Assembly (NCBI GenBank): GCA_019638705.1 | Contig: JAHBTI010000003.1 | Span: 124,001-188,000 of the forward strand | Direction: 5' to 3' | DNA length: 64,000 nucleotides | Source: Bacteroidota bacterium | GTDB lineage: Bacteria > Bacteroidota > Bacteroidia > B-17B0 > Aurantibacillaceae | In this document: in pieces, positions 34,912-45,900 of the stretch | Numbering within the stretch: position 1 is the first letter of the stretch | Layout: every line of letters begins with the position of its first letter | Translations under genes and position numbers: made by a program | Notes under the pieces: generated by a model | Database searches by the model: none | The model's input: the letters and a program-made list of their open reading frames with translations, nothing else | What the model was told of the DNA's origin: nothing

Positions 34912-36321
34912 CTAAAAAATCTTCTCAGGATTTAAAATACAATTCGCGTCAAATACCTTTTTAATGTTGCGCATTAAATCCAATTGATGTGGCGGAAACA
35001 CAATCGGCAAATATGGTTTTTGAACCAAACCAACGCCGTGTTCTCCGCTGATTGTGCCTCCTAAGGCTTTACACAATTCAAAAATTTCTGTAATGCCTTT
35101 CGGTAAATCGTTTTGCCAAACGCTGTCGGGCAAATTGCCTTTAATAATATTAACGTGCAAATTTCCGTCACCCGCATGACCGTAGCAAACAGATTTGAAG
35201 CCGTATTTTTTTCCAATCTCTTTTACACCGCGCAACAATTTCGGTAATTCTGCACGAGGTACAACCGTATCTTCTTCTTTGTACACGCTGTTACTTTTCA
35301 CTGACTCCCCTACTTTACGACGAATTTTCCACAAAGCATTTTTTTGCTCCGCACTGTCGGCAAACAAAATTTCGTCGCAACCGTGATTTTGCATAACGGT
35401 ACTAATGATTTCGCAATCGCTCATCAGCACATCTAAATTATTTCCGTCCACTTCCACCAACAACAAGGCTTGCCATTCGGGTTTAATTTCAAAATTCACT
35501 TCGCCCGCGTATTTCATGCTCCAGTCAATGGCATCGCGTTCCATAAATTCCATAGCACTCGGAATGATGCCCTCTCTGAAAACCGCGCCAACAGCTTCAC
35601 ACGCCTGCTCCGCACTTTTAAATGGAATTAACATCAGCAAATCATGCTTAGGCAATGGAATTAATTTGAATACAATTTTTGTAACAATGCCCAACGTTCC
35701 CTCGCTGCCAATCATTAAATGCGTGAGGTTATAGCCTGTTGAATATTTCAGGGTGTTTGCACCTGTCCAAATAATTTCGCCGTTGGCAAGCACCACTTCT
35801 AAGTTTAAAACATAATCGCGCGTTGTGCCGTATTTCACGGCTTTTGGTCCGCCGCTGCTATGCGCAATATTTCCACCCAAACTGCAACTGCCCCAACTTG
35901 CGGGGTCGGGCGGATAAAACAAACCGAGTTTTTTTACTTCTTCCTGAAAAATATAATTAATCACACCCGGCTCAACGGTGGCTTGTAAATTACGTTCGTC
36001 AATGTTTAAAATTTTGTTGAATTTTTCCATGCTTAACAATACGCCGCCTTTTACAGGCAATGCGCCGCCGCTTAAACCTGTTCCTGCCCCGCGCGTAGTT
36101 AAAGGAATTTTATTGTCGTTACATAATTTTGCAATGGCAGAAATTTGCTCCACCGTTTGCGGTTTCACAATCACATCAGCCAAAAAAATAAAATCTTCGG
36201 TATGGTCTTGTCCGTATTTTTCAAGCTGTTCTTTGTCCGAACTGATGTTTGCGTTCCCGACAACCACTTCCAGTTCTTTAAAAATTATTGACGTTACCTT
36301 GTTATAATTATCCGTATTCAT
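34912..36321 (-). CDS. FAD-linked oxidase, GlcD-type
   Basis: A 469-residue vanillyl-alcohol-oxidase-fold flavoprotein. The FAD-binding PCMH domain shows TTRGAGTGLSGGALPVKGG and PDPASWGSCSLGGNIAHSSGG; the C-terminal half has CYGHAGDGNLHVNII and GTISGEHGVGL. Close relatives are glycolate oxidase subunit GlcD and D-lactate dehydrogenase. No GlcE or GlcF gene is next to it. It probably oxidises a 2-hydroxy acid and passes electrons to the respiratory chain. Confidence 0.88.
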   Translation of the reverse strand: MNTDNYNKVTSIIFKELEVVVGNANISSDKEQLEKYGQDHTEDFIFLADVIVKPQTVEQISAIAKLCNDNKIPLTTRGAGTGLSGGALPVKGGVLLSMEKFNKILNIDERNLQATVEPGVINYIFQEEVKKLGLFYPPDPASWGSCSLGGNIAHSSGGPKAVKYGTTRDYVLNLEVVLANGEIIWTGANTLKYSTGYNLTHLMIGSEGTLGIVTKIVFKLIPLPKHDLLMLIPFKSAEQACEAVGAVFREGIIPSAMEFMERDAIDWSMKYAGEVNFEIKPEWQALLLVEVDGNNLDVLMSDCEIISTVMQNHGCDEILFADSAEQKNALWKIRRKVGESVKSNSVYKEEDTVVPRAELPKLLRGVKEIGKKYGFKSVCYGHAGDGNLHVNIIKGNLPDSVWQNDLPKGITEIFELCKALGGTISGEHGVGLVQKPYLPIVFPPHQLDLMRNIKKVFDANCILNPEKIF

Positions 36322-36360
36322 AGAAATTTGTGAGGTTTAAAGTTACTAAGTTTGTGTTCA

Positions 36361-36384
36361 AATTTAACCACATAGAACACATAG
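36361..36384 (+). repeat. Left inverted repeat of the GxxExxY cassette
   Basis: AATTTAACCACATAG followed by AACACATAG. The heptamer ACATAG recurs at 36840-36862 and, in inverse form, in the right arm. Confidence 0.65.
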
Positions 36385-36393
36385 TTTTCTACA

Positions 36394-36822
36394 ATGGGAA
36401 TGACAAATAATTTGACTAAAAAATATCTTGATGATTTGACTTACAATGTTGTTGGTGCAGCTATTGAAGTACATAAAACAATGGGCAAGGGTTTATTGGA
36501 AAGTGTGTATCATCAATGTATGTTGGTGGAGCTTGAACATAGAAACATAAATTTTTCCACAGAGTTAAAAATCCCTGCATATTACAAAAACAAAGAATTA
36601 AACATTGATTTCAGGTGTGATTTGTTTATTGAAAATTGTTTGGTGCTTGAGTTAAAAGCTGCAACAGAAATGAACCCTCTGTTTGAAGCGCAACTTCTTA
36701 CTTACATGAAACTCTTAAAAGCACCCAAAGGCATTTTAATTAATTTTAGTTGCGAAAATATTTTTGCCGAAGGACAAAAAACTTATGTAAACGAATATTA
36801 CAGAAATCTCAACAACTTTTGA
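36394..36822 (+). CDS. GxxExxY protein, PD-(D/E)XK nuclease-like
   Basis: A 142-residue protein of the GxxExxY family, with the name-giving motif GLLESVY (residues 33-39) in MGKGLLESVYHQCMLVELEHR. A PD-(D/E)XK-like core follows: Asp76 in FRCDLFIEN and Glu86-x-Lys88 in LVLELKA, and later AQLLTYMKL. This family is widespread, often in several copies per genome, and its function is unknown; nuclease activity is inferred from the fold. The gene fills most of an inverted-repeat element. Confidence 0.85.
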   Translation: MGMTNNLTKKYLDDLTYNVVGAAIEVHKTMGKGLLESVYHQCMLVELEHRNINFSTELKIPAYYKNKELNIDFRCDLFIENCLVLELKAATEMNPLFEAQLLTYMKLLKAPKGILINFSCENIFAEGQKTYVNEYYRNLNNF

Positions 36823-36947
36823 TTTTATTTTTTCAAACACATAGATACATAGTTTGCATAGAAAAGATTTCATACAAAAAAGGAACACAGAGAAATGTCG
36901 CTTTGCGACACTATGTGAACCTAAAAACAGTACAATAACTATGAAAC

Positions 36948-36970
36948 CTATGTACCTATGTGGTTAAATT
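36948..36970 (-). repeat. Right inverted repeat of the GxxExxY cassette
   Basis: The reverse complement reads AATTTAACCACATAGGTACATAG, equal to the left arm over the first 15 bases and similar beyond. The TatD start codon is at 36974. Confidence 0.65.
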
Positions 36971-36973
36971 AAT

Positions 36974-37621
36974 ATGTTCATCAACGTTCACACACATTCT
37001 CAACTTTACGATGCCAAGATTGAATTGGTAAACCTTGCCATTGATGCCACCGACAAGCCGAATTATTATTCTTACGGTTTGCACCCTTGCCACATTAACA
37101 AAGAAAGCTGTTACGATGTGTTGGAACGTTTGGAAATTATAGCGACAGAAAAACGTTGCCTTGCCATTGGTAAATGTGGTTTGGATAAATTGGCGGAAAC
37201 GGATTTTGATTTGCAGCAGGAAATTTTTGTGGAACAAATTAAAATTGCCAACCGCATAAAAAAACCTTTAATCGTTTATTGCGTAAAGGCGTTTAACGAA
37301 CTGATGAATTGTTTGCGACTGAACGATAACGAAATGCCTGTGATTATCCAAGGCTATAACCACAGCGAAAATATTGCGCAAGTGCTGATGAGCGAAAATT
37401 GTTTGTTTTCATTCGGCAAAGCCCTGTTGGGTTATGAGAGTAACGCTGCGAGAACATTGATAAACGTTGGTCGTAAAAACCTTTTTTTAGAAACAGATGA
37501 GGCGGATATTTCCATAAAATACATTTACAAAAAAGCAGCAGAATTATTGGGCATTGACGAAAACATTTTGCAAGCGCAATTACAAAGTAATTTTGAAAGC
37601 GTTTTTAAATTAAAATTATAG
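36974..37621 (+). CDS. TatD-family protein with degenerate metal site
   Basis: A 215-residue TatD-type (amidohydrolase-like) protein. It keeps the HTH motif (His6, His8) and the ETD motif (Asp175). Three other ligands of active TatD nucleases are changed: GECGLD is GKCGLD (Lys67), the His of IVHC is Tyr102, and the His of HGF is Gln126. DNase or metal-dependent hydrolase activity is therefore doubtful. Its start lies directly at the right end of the GxxExxY element, so its native promoter may have been displaced. Confidence 0.75.
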   Translation: MFINVHTHSQLYDAKIELVNLAIDATDKPNYYSYGLHPCHINKESCYDVLERLEIIATEKRCLAIGKCGLDKLAETDFDLQQEIFVEQIKIANRIKKPLIVYCVKAFNELMNCLRLNDNEMPVIIQGYNHSENIAQVLMSENCLFSFGKALLGYESNAARTLINVGRKNLFLETDEADISIKYIYKKAAELLGIDENILQAQLQSNFESVFKLKL

Positions 37622-37661
37622 AAACCTTCATATCAAGTGCTTTAGCTATCTTCGCCACCTA

Positions 37662-39272
37662 ATGACTACTAAACGTAATTTTCTGCTGTTAAGTTTATGC
37701 TCTGCGCTGCTGCTTTCCCTGGCGTGGTATTGGCATTTAAGCGTACTTATTTTTTTCGGGTTTGTGCCGCTTTTAATTCTTGAAGACGAACTTTCCGGTG
37801 CGCCAAAATCGCGATTAAAATTATTTGCTTACGCTTATCTCACGTTTTTGCTTTGGAATTTAGGCGTATCGTGGTGGGTAGTGTATGCCTCATTTGGCGG
37901 GGCTTGCATGGCTTGGTTGGCTAATGCCTTATTAATGGCTTTTGTGTTTCTCATTTTTTCAAACATCAAACGCAGACTAAATAAATGGTGGGCGGTGTGG
38001 TTATTCATTCCTTTGTGGATTGCCTGGGAACACGCGCACACGCTTTGGGATTTAACATGGACATGGCTCACACTTGGAAATGTGTTTGCCTTTAATCATA
38101 CTTGGGTGCAGTGGTACGAATTTACAGGCACTTCGGGCGGAACGCTGTGGGCGTTGGCTGCCAACATTTTTATTTTTCAAACGATGAAAAATAATACTGC
38201 GCTGAAATTGTTTTCAAAACCTGTTTTAAAAATGGCGGCAATTATTTTCATTCCGATTTTGATTTCGTTTTGCATTTATGCTTACCGTGTAAAAATTTAT
38301 CACAAAGTAGGAGGACTTCAAACCGTTATCGTTCAACCGAACATTGACCCATACAACGAAAAATTTTATTTTGATTATCAATCGCAATTTTTCAAAGCCT
38401 TAAACCTTGTGCGCGGAAAAATTTCGGAGCAAACAGAATTTTTGGTTTTACCTGAAACTTTTATTACTGAAAATTTAAACGAAGCGCACATTAACGAAAG
38501 CGAGGAAATACAATGGTTTCGTGACAGCTTGATTTCAAAATTCCCAAAACTGAAAATTATTGCGGGTGCAAACACTTATAAATTTTACGAAAACGAAAAA
38601 GACGTTACCTCAACTGCAAGACTTGATGAACAAAGCGGAAAATATTACGATGTGTTTAATACTGCTTTGTACATTGACAAAACACGCTGCGAAGTGTATC
38701 ACAAATCAAAGCTCGTTCCGGGTGTGGAAAGAATGCCTTTTCCTGCCTTGTTAAAACCTTTGGAAAATTTGGCTCTTGACATGGGCGGCACTATGGGAAG
38801 TTTGGGCGTGCAAGATGAACGAAGCATTTTTGAAGACACAGCAAGCAACACAAAAATTGCGCCCCCCGTGTGCTACGAAAGTGTTTACGCCGATTACATG
38901 AGCGAATACATTCGCAAGGGTGCAAATTTAATTTTTATTATTACCAACGACGGTTGGTGGGACGATTCGCCCGGTTACGTTCAGCATTTGAATTACGCGC
39001 GTTTGCGAGCCATTGAAAACCGCCGCCCGATTGCGCGTTGCGCCAACACAGGCATCAGTTGCTTTATTGACGAAACAGGAAACATTTCCAACACAACCGA
39101 ATGGTGGAAAGAAACTGTGATTGATGATTATTTAATTCCAAACAACAAGCTCACTTTTTTTTCACGCTTCGGCGATTTGATTTCGTACTTTTCTGTGATT
39201 TGCTCTTTGGCGTTGATTGTTTTTTACTTTGTAAAGAAGTATATCCGCGTTAAGCAAAATGGAATGTCTTAA
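37662..39272 (+). CDS. lnt: Apolipoprotein N-acyltransferase
   Basis: A 536-residue membrane enzyme that adds the third acyl chain to lipoproteins. Six to eight N-terminal transmembrane helices (to about residue 210) precede a nitrilase-like domain with the triad Glu265 (LVLPETF), Lys348 ([11 protein letters not shown]) and Cys404 ([10 protein letters not shown]). The C terminus has a last transmembrane helix. It overlaps the convergent aroC by 4 bases. A near -7 box (TATCTTCG, 37647-37654) precedes the start. Confidence 0.92.
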   Translation: MTTKRNFLLLSLCSALLLSLAWYWHLSVLIFFGFVPLLILEDELSGAPKSRLKLFAYAYLTFLLWNLGVSWWVVYASFGGACMAWLANALLMAFVFLIFSNIKRRLNKWWAVWLFIPLWIAWEHAHTLWDLTWTWLTLGNVFAFNHTWVQWYEFTGTSGGTLWALAANIFIFQTMKNNTALKLFSKPVLKMAAIIFIPILISFCIYAYRVKIYHKVGGLQTVIVQPNIDPYNEKFYFDYQSQFFKALNLVRGKISEQTEFLVLPETFITENLNEAHINESEEIQWFRDSLISKFPKLKIIAGANTYKFYENEKDVTSTARLDEQSGKYYDVFNTALYIDKTRCEVYHKSKLVPGVERMPFPALLKPLENLALDMGGTMGSLGVQDERSIFEDTASNTKIAPPVCYESVYADYMSEYIRKGANLIFIITNDGWWDDSPGYVQHLNYARLRAIENRRPIARCANTGISCFIDETGNISNTTEWWKETVIDDYLIPNNKLTFFSRFGDLISYFSVICSLALIVFYFVKKYIRVKQNGMS

Positions 39273-40351
39273 ATTTTATTGCTCCGCGCCAACAATAAAA
39301 AATCTGCCATTACCAAAGCCGTCATGCTTTCTACAATGGGCACGGCGCGCGGCAACACACAGGGGTCGTGTCTGCCTTTGGCTTCCAACAAAATTTCTTC
39401 GCCCTGTGTGTTTACCGATTTTTGCGTTTGCATAATGGTTGCCACAGGTTTAAAGGCTACATTAAAATAAATCGGCATTCCGTTGCTGATGCCGCCCTGC
39501 ACACCGCCACTGTAATTGGTTTTTGTTTTTATTATGCCCGATTGATTTGAAACAAACTCATCGTTATGTTGCGAGCCTTTAAAATGTACGGTATTAAATC
39601 CGCTGCCAATTTCAAAACCTTTTACGGCATTAATGCTTAACATGGCGTGTCCCAAAACCGCGTGTAACTTGTCAAACACAGGCTCGCCCAAACCCGCAGG
39701 CGCGTTTTGAATAACGCATTGAATTATTCCGCCAACGGTGTCACCTTGCTTTTTTATCTCTTCAATGTAGTTAATCATTTGCGCTGCCGTTTTTTCGTCG
39801 GGACAACGCACCACATTACTTTCTGTTTTTGACAAATCTAATTCATCAAAATTTTGTTCCAATTTTATTTCGCCAACCTGTTTTACAAAAGCATTCACCG
39901 AAATATTTTTTTCTTTCAGCAATAATTTTGCAATTGCTCCTGCCACAATGCGGCACGCGGTTTCTCTGGCACTGCTGCGTCCGCCACCGCGATAATCGCG
40001 CACACCGTATTTTTGTTGGTAAGTAAAATCGGCGTGTGAGGGACGGAAACTTTCTTTTAAATGTGAATAATCCTGCGGTTTCTGGTCTTCGTTTTTTATG
40101 ATAAACCCGATTGGTGTTCCCGTGCTTACGCCTTCAAAAATTCCCGATAAAAACTCAACCCTATCACTTTCTTTGCGTTGAGTTGTAATGTGCGATTGCG
40201 CAGGTTTACGGCGGTTTAATTCCTGTTGCACAAAATCAACATCTATGTTTAATCCCGCAGGGCAGCCCTCAATAATACCGCCAATAGCCGCGCCATGACT
40301 TTCGCCAAAGCCGGTAAGTTTAAATAAAGTGCCGAATGAATTTGCTGACAT
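39269..40351 (-). CDS. aroC: Chorismate synthase
   Basis: A 360-residue FMN-dependent enzyme that makes chorismate from EPSP. Signatures are [41 protein letters not shown] and [15 protein letters not shown], and the C-terminal [16 protein letters not shown]. It is the last gene of a leftward run that starts with the T9SS type B protein: 6 bases separate it from the PorP gene. Confidence 0.95.
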   Translation of the reverse strand: MSANSFGTLFKLTGFGESHGAAIGGIIEGCPAGLNIDVDFVQQELNRRKPAQSHITTQRKESDRVEFLSGIFEGVSTGTPIGFIIKNEDQKPQDYSHLKESFRPSHADFTYQQKYGVRDYRGGGRSSARETACRIVAGAIAKLLLKEKNISVNAFVKQVGEIKLEQNFDELDLSKTESNVVRCPDEKTAAQMINYIEEIKKQGDTVGGIIQCVIQNAPAGLGEPVFDKLHAVLGHAMLSINAVKGFEIGSGFNTVHFKGSQHNDEFVSNQSGIIKTKTNYSGGVQGGISNGMPIYFNVAFKPVATIMQTQKSVNTQGEEILLEAKGRHDPCVLPRAVPIVESMTALVMADFLLLARSNKI

Positions 40352-40357
40352 TAGAAA

Positions 40358-41356
40358 TTAAAATTTAGGATAACTGATACCGGCGCGCTTGTTTCGTTTG
40401 GCTTTATCTGCAATTTCATACACAAGCGAAACTTCGTGTCCGCCTTTTGTGGTGCTGAGTTTCATGCTTGATAAGGTATAATCGTAGCTGTAACACACGC
40501 GCACACCGTCATCGGGAATTTCAAAACCTACAAGCAGCGCAATACTTTCGTTGTTTGAAAAACCGGGCAGTCGTTTAAACGGCAAGCCTCTGTACCAAAG
40601 CCCGATGTTTATCATGGATTTATAATAATACGCGCCAATGTCAAACTGGTCGTTTGCGCCCTGATGACGGTAATTAAAACAGCCGATAATGTATTCTTCC
40701 ATTTTGCTTGTGCCGGGCGAGCTGTTGGTAAATATGTAGCGGTATCCTCCGTGTACGTTCATATACATAGAAAGGCGCGAAGCTGCCCCTGTTAAACTCA
40801 CATCGGGGCGAGTGAGGTGTTTTATGCTCATGCCCAGCCAAAGACTTTTTGCTGTGTATAACACGCCTGCACCCGCATCGGGATAAATAATCCGCTGCGC
40901 GCTGCCGCCGTCTGTTGAAGCCGCCGAACCTGTTATCAGCTGGTCGTTAAATATCAGGGAGGTATTGTCTATTTTTTGTTGTCCCATGGACAGGTTAATA
41001 CCCCCACGCAAATTAGATTTTTCGTCAAGCTCAATGGAATACGCATAATTTATGCCTATCAGCGTTTTGGTTAATCTGAAACTCGGGGCAACATCTTGCA
41101 TGGCATACACACCCAAGCCGCTGTTGATGTCCGAAAAATTATAATCATACGAAGCGATGTACGATTTATAACCGCGGCTTATGTTGGGCCACTGATTGCG
41201 GTACGTTGCCGTAACGCGGTGTTCAATCGTTAAGCCTGTAAAGGCAGGGTTCAGGTAAAGAGGCGAAGAATAAAACTGCGTAAACTGTGCATCTTGTGCA
41301 GGAAGGTAAATACTCAATAAAATTGCAATACAGGTGTGGGTAAATTTATTGCTCAT
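40358..41356 (-). CDS. PorP/SprF-family type IX secretion membrane protein
   Basis: A 332-residue outer-membrane protein of the PorP/SprF family. The signal peptide is followed by AQDAQFTQFYSSPLYLNPAFTG, the family hallmark, and by a predicted 14-strand barrel. PorP/SprF proteins bind T9SS substrates with type B sorting domains; each is often encoded beside its cargo. Here the cargo candidate is the PKD protein two genes upstream, and the PD40 gene overlaps its start by 11 bases. Many paralogues exist per genome, so it need not be the core PorP. Confidence 0.9.
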   Translation of the reverse strand: MSNKFTHTCIAILLSIYLPAQDAQFTQFYSSPLYLNPAFTGLTIEHRVTATYRNQWPNISRGYKSYIASYDYNFSDINSGLGVYAMQDVAPSFRLTKTLIGINYAYSIELDEKSNLRGGINLSMGQQKIDNTSLIFNDQLITGSAASTDGGSAQRIIYPDAGAGVLYTAKSLWLGMSIKHLTRPDVSLTGAASRLSMYMNVHGGYRYIFTNSSPGTSKMEEYIIGCFNYRHQGANDQFDIGAYYYKSMINIGLWYRGLPFKRLPGFSNNESIALLVGFEIPDDGVRVCYSYDYTLSSMKLSTTKGGHEVSLVYEIADKAKRNKRAGISYPKF

Positions 41357-42929
41357 GGTTTTTTATCAACTTAATTTCTAATTTTTGTTCTTCTCTTTCT
41401 ACTGCCGCCGCTTTCAGCATTATTTTCTGAGGTTCGTAGCCTTCCACTTCTATCACAACTTTATAGGGTTTAAAAGGATTCAAAAGTATAATAAATTTTC
41501 CGGTGTTGCGGTTTGAAAAATACTGTCCTGTTTCTCCGTTGCTTTCCATGTCGGTTAAAGTAATTTTTGAAAACAAAGGTTCGTTATACTCGCTGAGGAT
41601 AATGCCGCTTTTTACCGCCAAATCATTTTCGCTGAAGCGCGTGTCTATCTGATAAATGTCTTCGCCGCCAAACGACTCCTGTTTTATGGAGGAGTAATAA
41701 CCGCGCTGTCCGTCCACACTCAGCACAAAGAAAATATCATCGTTCACATCGTTAATCGGGTAGCCCATGTTTTCGGCTCTTACAAACTCGTTTGTTTCCA
41801 CGTTTAATTTACTTTTAAATATGTCGTAATCGCCAATGGTATTATGTCCTTTGCTGCTGAAATAAAGCGTTACGCCGTCGGGGTGCATAAAGGGAGCATC
41901 GTCGTCGTAAGGCGAGTTGATGTAAGGTCCTAAATTAAACGGCACAGACCATTTGCCGTTGGGTAATTTTTTAATGCGGTAAATGTCCTTGCCGCCGTAG
42001 CCGCCCGGGCGGTTGCTGCTGAAATAAATCTCGTTAGTATCGTTGCTGAAACAGGCACTTGTTTCAAAATATTCGGAATTAATAACGCTGTTTATCCGTT
42101 GCGGTTCTTGCCATTTATAGTCTTTGCCTATCGTGGAAATGTATAAATCGCCCGACATTTGATTGGGAATATTGCGGTAAATAATCATGCGTTGCCCGTC
42201 AGGGCTGATTGCCACACAGGCATCGTTGTTATCTGTATTAATGGGCGCACCAATATTTTTTGCTTTTTTCCATTCACCCTTTTCTTGGTACGATACATAC
42301 ACATCTTCATACAGCGTACCGTCACGGTTACGTTTTCCGCCTGTGCTGCCATTGCGTTTTGAAGTAAAATACAAAGCCGATTCATCGGGCATAATAACAG
42401 GCACATAATCATCAGCCACCGAATTTATTTCAGCACCCATGTTTTTTATAACTGCCTTGTGAGGTTTAGACACAAAGGTTTTTGCGCTGTTGCACACTCT
42501 GATTAAATAATCGGCTTCTTCATTGCTGTGCAAACGCCTTTTTTCACCTGTTTTTTTGTATGCCTCCAATAAGGTAATGGCTTCGTCAAACAAATGCTGC
42601 TTGTGTTTTATTTTGGCGAGGTAATATTTTGCGTCAATTAATTTTGAGGCGGAAAGCGTTGTACCCAAAACAAAGGCACTGTCCACCGAATAATTTAATT
42701 TAAACAGAGATATGGCGGCGTTTACCGCTGCCACTTCATTTTTGGGGTCGTGCAGCAGCAGGGCTTTGTAGGCACTCCAAGCCATCGTATAATCTTCCCC
42801 GTCAAGATAAGCCTGTGCTTCTTCAGTTAATTTATGAATGTCTTTTCTGCCTGTTTTGCTTTGCGAAAACGCAGAACTACCACAAACCACAAGCAACAGC
42901 ATTAAAATTTTATTTTTTACACACTTCAT
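41346..42929 (-). CDS. TPR-PD40 envelope protein without OmpA domain
   Basis: A 527-residue exported protein. After the signal peptide (ending SSAFSQ), TPR-like helices span 30-150, PD40 beta-propeller blades about 180-430 (MPDESALYFTSKRNG, SPDGQRMIIYRN, HPDGVTLYFSSKG), and a carboxypeptidase-regulatory-like domain about 435-510. It resembles PorE but lacks the OmpA domain, so it would not bind peptidoglycan directly. Its place between the PKD type B protein and PorP is typical of T9SS cargo operons. Confidence 0.8.
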   Translation of the reverse strand: MKCVKNKILMLLLVVCGSSAFSQSKTGRKDIHKLTEEAQAYLDGEDYTMAWSAYKALLLHDPKNEVAAVNAAISLFKLNYSVDSAFVLGTTLSASKLIDAKYYLAKIKHKQHLFDEAITLLEAYKKTGEKRRLHSNEEADYLIRVCNSAKTFVSKPHKAVIKNMGAEINSVADDYVPVIMPDESALYFTSKRNGSTGGKRNRDGTLYEDVYVSYQEKGEWKKAKNIGAPINTDNNDACVAISPDGQRMIIYRNIPNQMSGDLYISTIGKDYKWQEPQRINSVINSEYFETSACFSNDTNEIYFSSNRPGGYGGKDIYRIKKLPNGKWSVPFNLGPYINSPYDDDAPFMHPDGVTLYFSSKGHNTIGDYDIFKSKLNVETNEFVRAENMGYPINDVNDDIFFVLSVDGQRGYYSSIKQESFGGEDIYQIDTRFSENDLAVKSGIILSEYNEPLFSKITLTDMESNGETGQYFSNRNTGKFIILLNPFKPYKVVIEVEGYEPQKIMLKAAAVEREEQKLEIKLIKNHEQ

Positions 42930-42936
42930 ATTGCAG

Positions 42937-45900
42937 TTATTTTAACAGTAACACATCGCCTGTTTTATTAAAGGTTTTTCCGTCTAACAATACAGCATCT
43001 AATTTCCAAATGTAAACGTCCTGTTCACACAGTTTTCCGCGATAGTAGCCGTCCCAGCCTTCATCGGGGTTTTGGGTATCAAACAATAATTCGCCCCAGC
43101 GCGAATAAATACTGAAATGAAATTTAGTTCTGTTTATGCCTTTTAAATACGGATGAAAAATATCGTTGCTTAAATCTGACGGGTCATACAGCGTTCCGCG
43201 CGAACCGCTTGGGTTGGGCGTAAAGGCGTTTGGCATTTCAATAAGGGTTTCGTGCAACACTTTAATGTCAAGCACCGCTGTATCGCGGCAGCCTTTGTTG
43301 GTTATGGCAATTAACGAGATGGAATAAAAGCCCACCGTTCGGTAGGTGTGTTCGGGTTCAACCCCTGAAGACATATCCGTATCGCCAAAATGCCATTCAT
43401 ACAATCTGGCATCGGCAGATAAATTTTTTGTAGTGAGGGGTTTGTTTACATACACACTGTCCGCAGGGTTTGTTTCAAACAAAGCCGTTGGCAGCGGAAA
43501 GGCTTTTATGTATTTAACAGAGGTATCGGCGCATTTGCTCGCATCTTGCGCAATTAAAGTAATGGTGTATGTTTTTGCTTTGGCGTTATCCGAAAAAAAT
43601 GTTCTTACTATGTTGCCCTCGCCGCCAAACAAATCTTTGCCGTTAAACCATTGGTATTCCGTAACCTTATCAATCTTTGCAAAGGTTACGTTTAACGGTG
43701 CGCAGCCGCTGTCAGCCGAAGCAATAATGTTGTAGTGGGGTTTTGGCGATACTTTTATGCGCACTCGGGCGGTATCTCGGCAATTATGTTTTGCTATCAC
43801 CGCCAAGCTTGCGGTAAACGACTGAACAACGGTGGAGGTGTTTGTGTAAGCGTGCATTATGCTCGGGTCGGCAGAAAAAGCAGGTTTTCCGTCCCCGAAA
43901 GTCCATTGGTAAATAAGTGTGTCGCCCGATATGGAAGTGCTGTTAAGCGTAAGGGTTCTGTTTGAACACGCCAGCGTATCGGTGGTAAAATCGGCTTTTG
44001 GTTTGTAATAAACCAACACGGTGCGCGAAACAGAATCTTTGCAGCCGTTGCTGTGTCCTGCTATTAAGGTGCAGGTAAACGTGTGGTCTGCAATATTGGA
44101 AGGGTTTACAAAAGTATGCGCAGGGTCGGTTACATTGCCTGTTGTGCCGTCGCCAAAACGCCAAACAAGCGAGTGATTGTTAGTGCTTGAATTGGTAAAA
44201 GTAGTTGAAAACGGAGAGCAGCCCACCGTTGAGGTTACGGCAAAATTGGCAACAGGCTGTGCAAATACCGTAATCGGACTTGTTGCCATATTGGTACAGC
44301 CCGAAACCGATGTGGCAAGCAGTTTTACCGTGTAAGTGGCGTTGCCCGGAATGGTGGTGTTGTATATGTACGAAGGGTTTGAAGCCGTTGTTGCCGCGCT
44401 TGCATCGCCAAAACTCCACGAGTAGGTGCTTGCGCCAAGCGATGTGTTGGTAAAGCTGACAAAAGCAGAAGCACAGTCGGGTGCATTTACCGAAAAACTT
44501 GCACTCGGCTGATGATACACCAAAAATATTTTTGAAAGCGAATCCTGACAACCGTCGTTGGTTGTGGCAATTAACGTTGTGGTAAAATGTTCTCCCGCAG
44601 TATTGCTTGTGTTAGAAAATGTATGACTTGTATTGGTGGCGGTATGTGTACTTCCGTCGCCAAAATTCCACAAATAAGAAACTGCGTTTGCGCTTGTGTT
44701 GGTAAATGTTACGTTTAGCGGTGAGCAACTCGCATCGGCACTTACCGAAAAATTGAGGATTGGTTTTGAAAGTACCGTAAGCGTAGTTACCGCCGAATTA
44801 ACACAGCCATAACTGTTATCTGCCGTTAAATGAATGGTAAAAATTTGATTGGCAGTTGTGCTGTTTATGTAGGTGTGAGAAACCGCTGCCAATGTAGAAA
44901 ATGTTGGTGTTCCGTCGCCGTAATCCCATGTGTAAGATGAAACACCTGCCAATGTGGGCAAATCAACGGCAAGCGGCGTGCAACTATAATCGGGGCTTAC
45001 AGACAAAGACACAAGCGACTGCGGAAAAACATGAATAATGTGCTGAATGGTATCGGTACACGAAAAACTGTTTTCGGCAATTAACACTACGGTGTGCTCT
45101 ACCGGTGCAAGTGTAGTGTTGCTGTAACTGTGAACAGGATTGACCGTTGATGAACCGTTTCCGTCCCCAAAATTCCACGAATATGTGGTTGCACCAACCG
45201 TGTTATTAGTAAACGTGGTTGCCATAGGCGGGCAAATTCCCTCAGCCTCGTTCACGGTAAAACTTGCCACAGGGCGGGGGTTTATGGTAATGGTTTGTTC
45301 AAGGGTATCGTTACAACCCAAAGTGCCGTAAGCAATTAAACTCACCGAATGTGTCATCGGGTTTAAGGTTGTGTTATCGTAAAAATATGTTGGGTCTGTT
45401 GCCGATGAAGTTGCGCTTGGCGAGGCTTCAAAACTCCACAGATAGCTTGTGGCGTTTGCGCTGTTATTGCTGAATGTTACGATAATCGGCGGACAAGTGA
45501 GTGTTGGGGTAAACGTAAAATCCATACTTGGCACAACACCCACCGAAACAACTTTTTCAACTACATCAGAACAAAATGCTGTTGTTGCCGTTAATTTAAC
45601 CGAGTACGTTGTCGCGCTTGTAAACGTATGCGAAGGATTTACAAAACTTGTTGTTGCAGAGCCATCGCCGAAATCCCAAGTGTAGGAAGTAACGGGGTCT
45701 ATGCTTGTGGTAGTGTTTGTAAAATCAGCAACGGCATTTTCGCAATAGGAAACAAGCGAAAAATCAGGCATGGGATTTGGGTAAACTGTAATGGAAAGTG
45801 TTTGTGTGTTGGAGCAACTTGTAGTTCCCATTGCAACAAGCGTTGGCACATACACAGCAGCACTTGTATAATTCTGCATTGGCGGAATTTGCAAGGTGCT

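Larger units (their letters stand above)
36361..36970. mobile_element. GxxExxY cassette enclosed by inverted repeats
   Basis: The left end AATTTAACCACATAGAACAC... (36361-36384) and the right end (36948-36970, ...CTATGTGGTTAAATT) are inverted copies; the outer 15 bases match perfectly. Inside are one GxxExxY gene and, behind it, further ACATAG/CTATGTG units and a small hairpin around GTCGC-TTTG-GCGAC. No transposase is present. The element ends 3 bases before the TatD gene. It looks like a small non-autonomous mobile unit. Confidence 0.55.

Noticed and set aside
36350-36995. Duplicated TatD start upstream of the GxxExxY element
   Set aside because: Only TGTTCA is shared between the left flank and the TatD start, too short to support the duplication seen at the CDF and OmpA loci.
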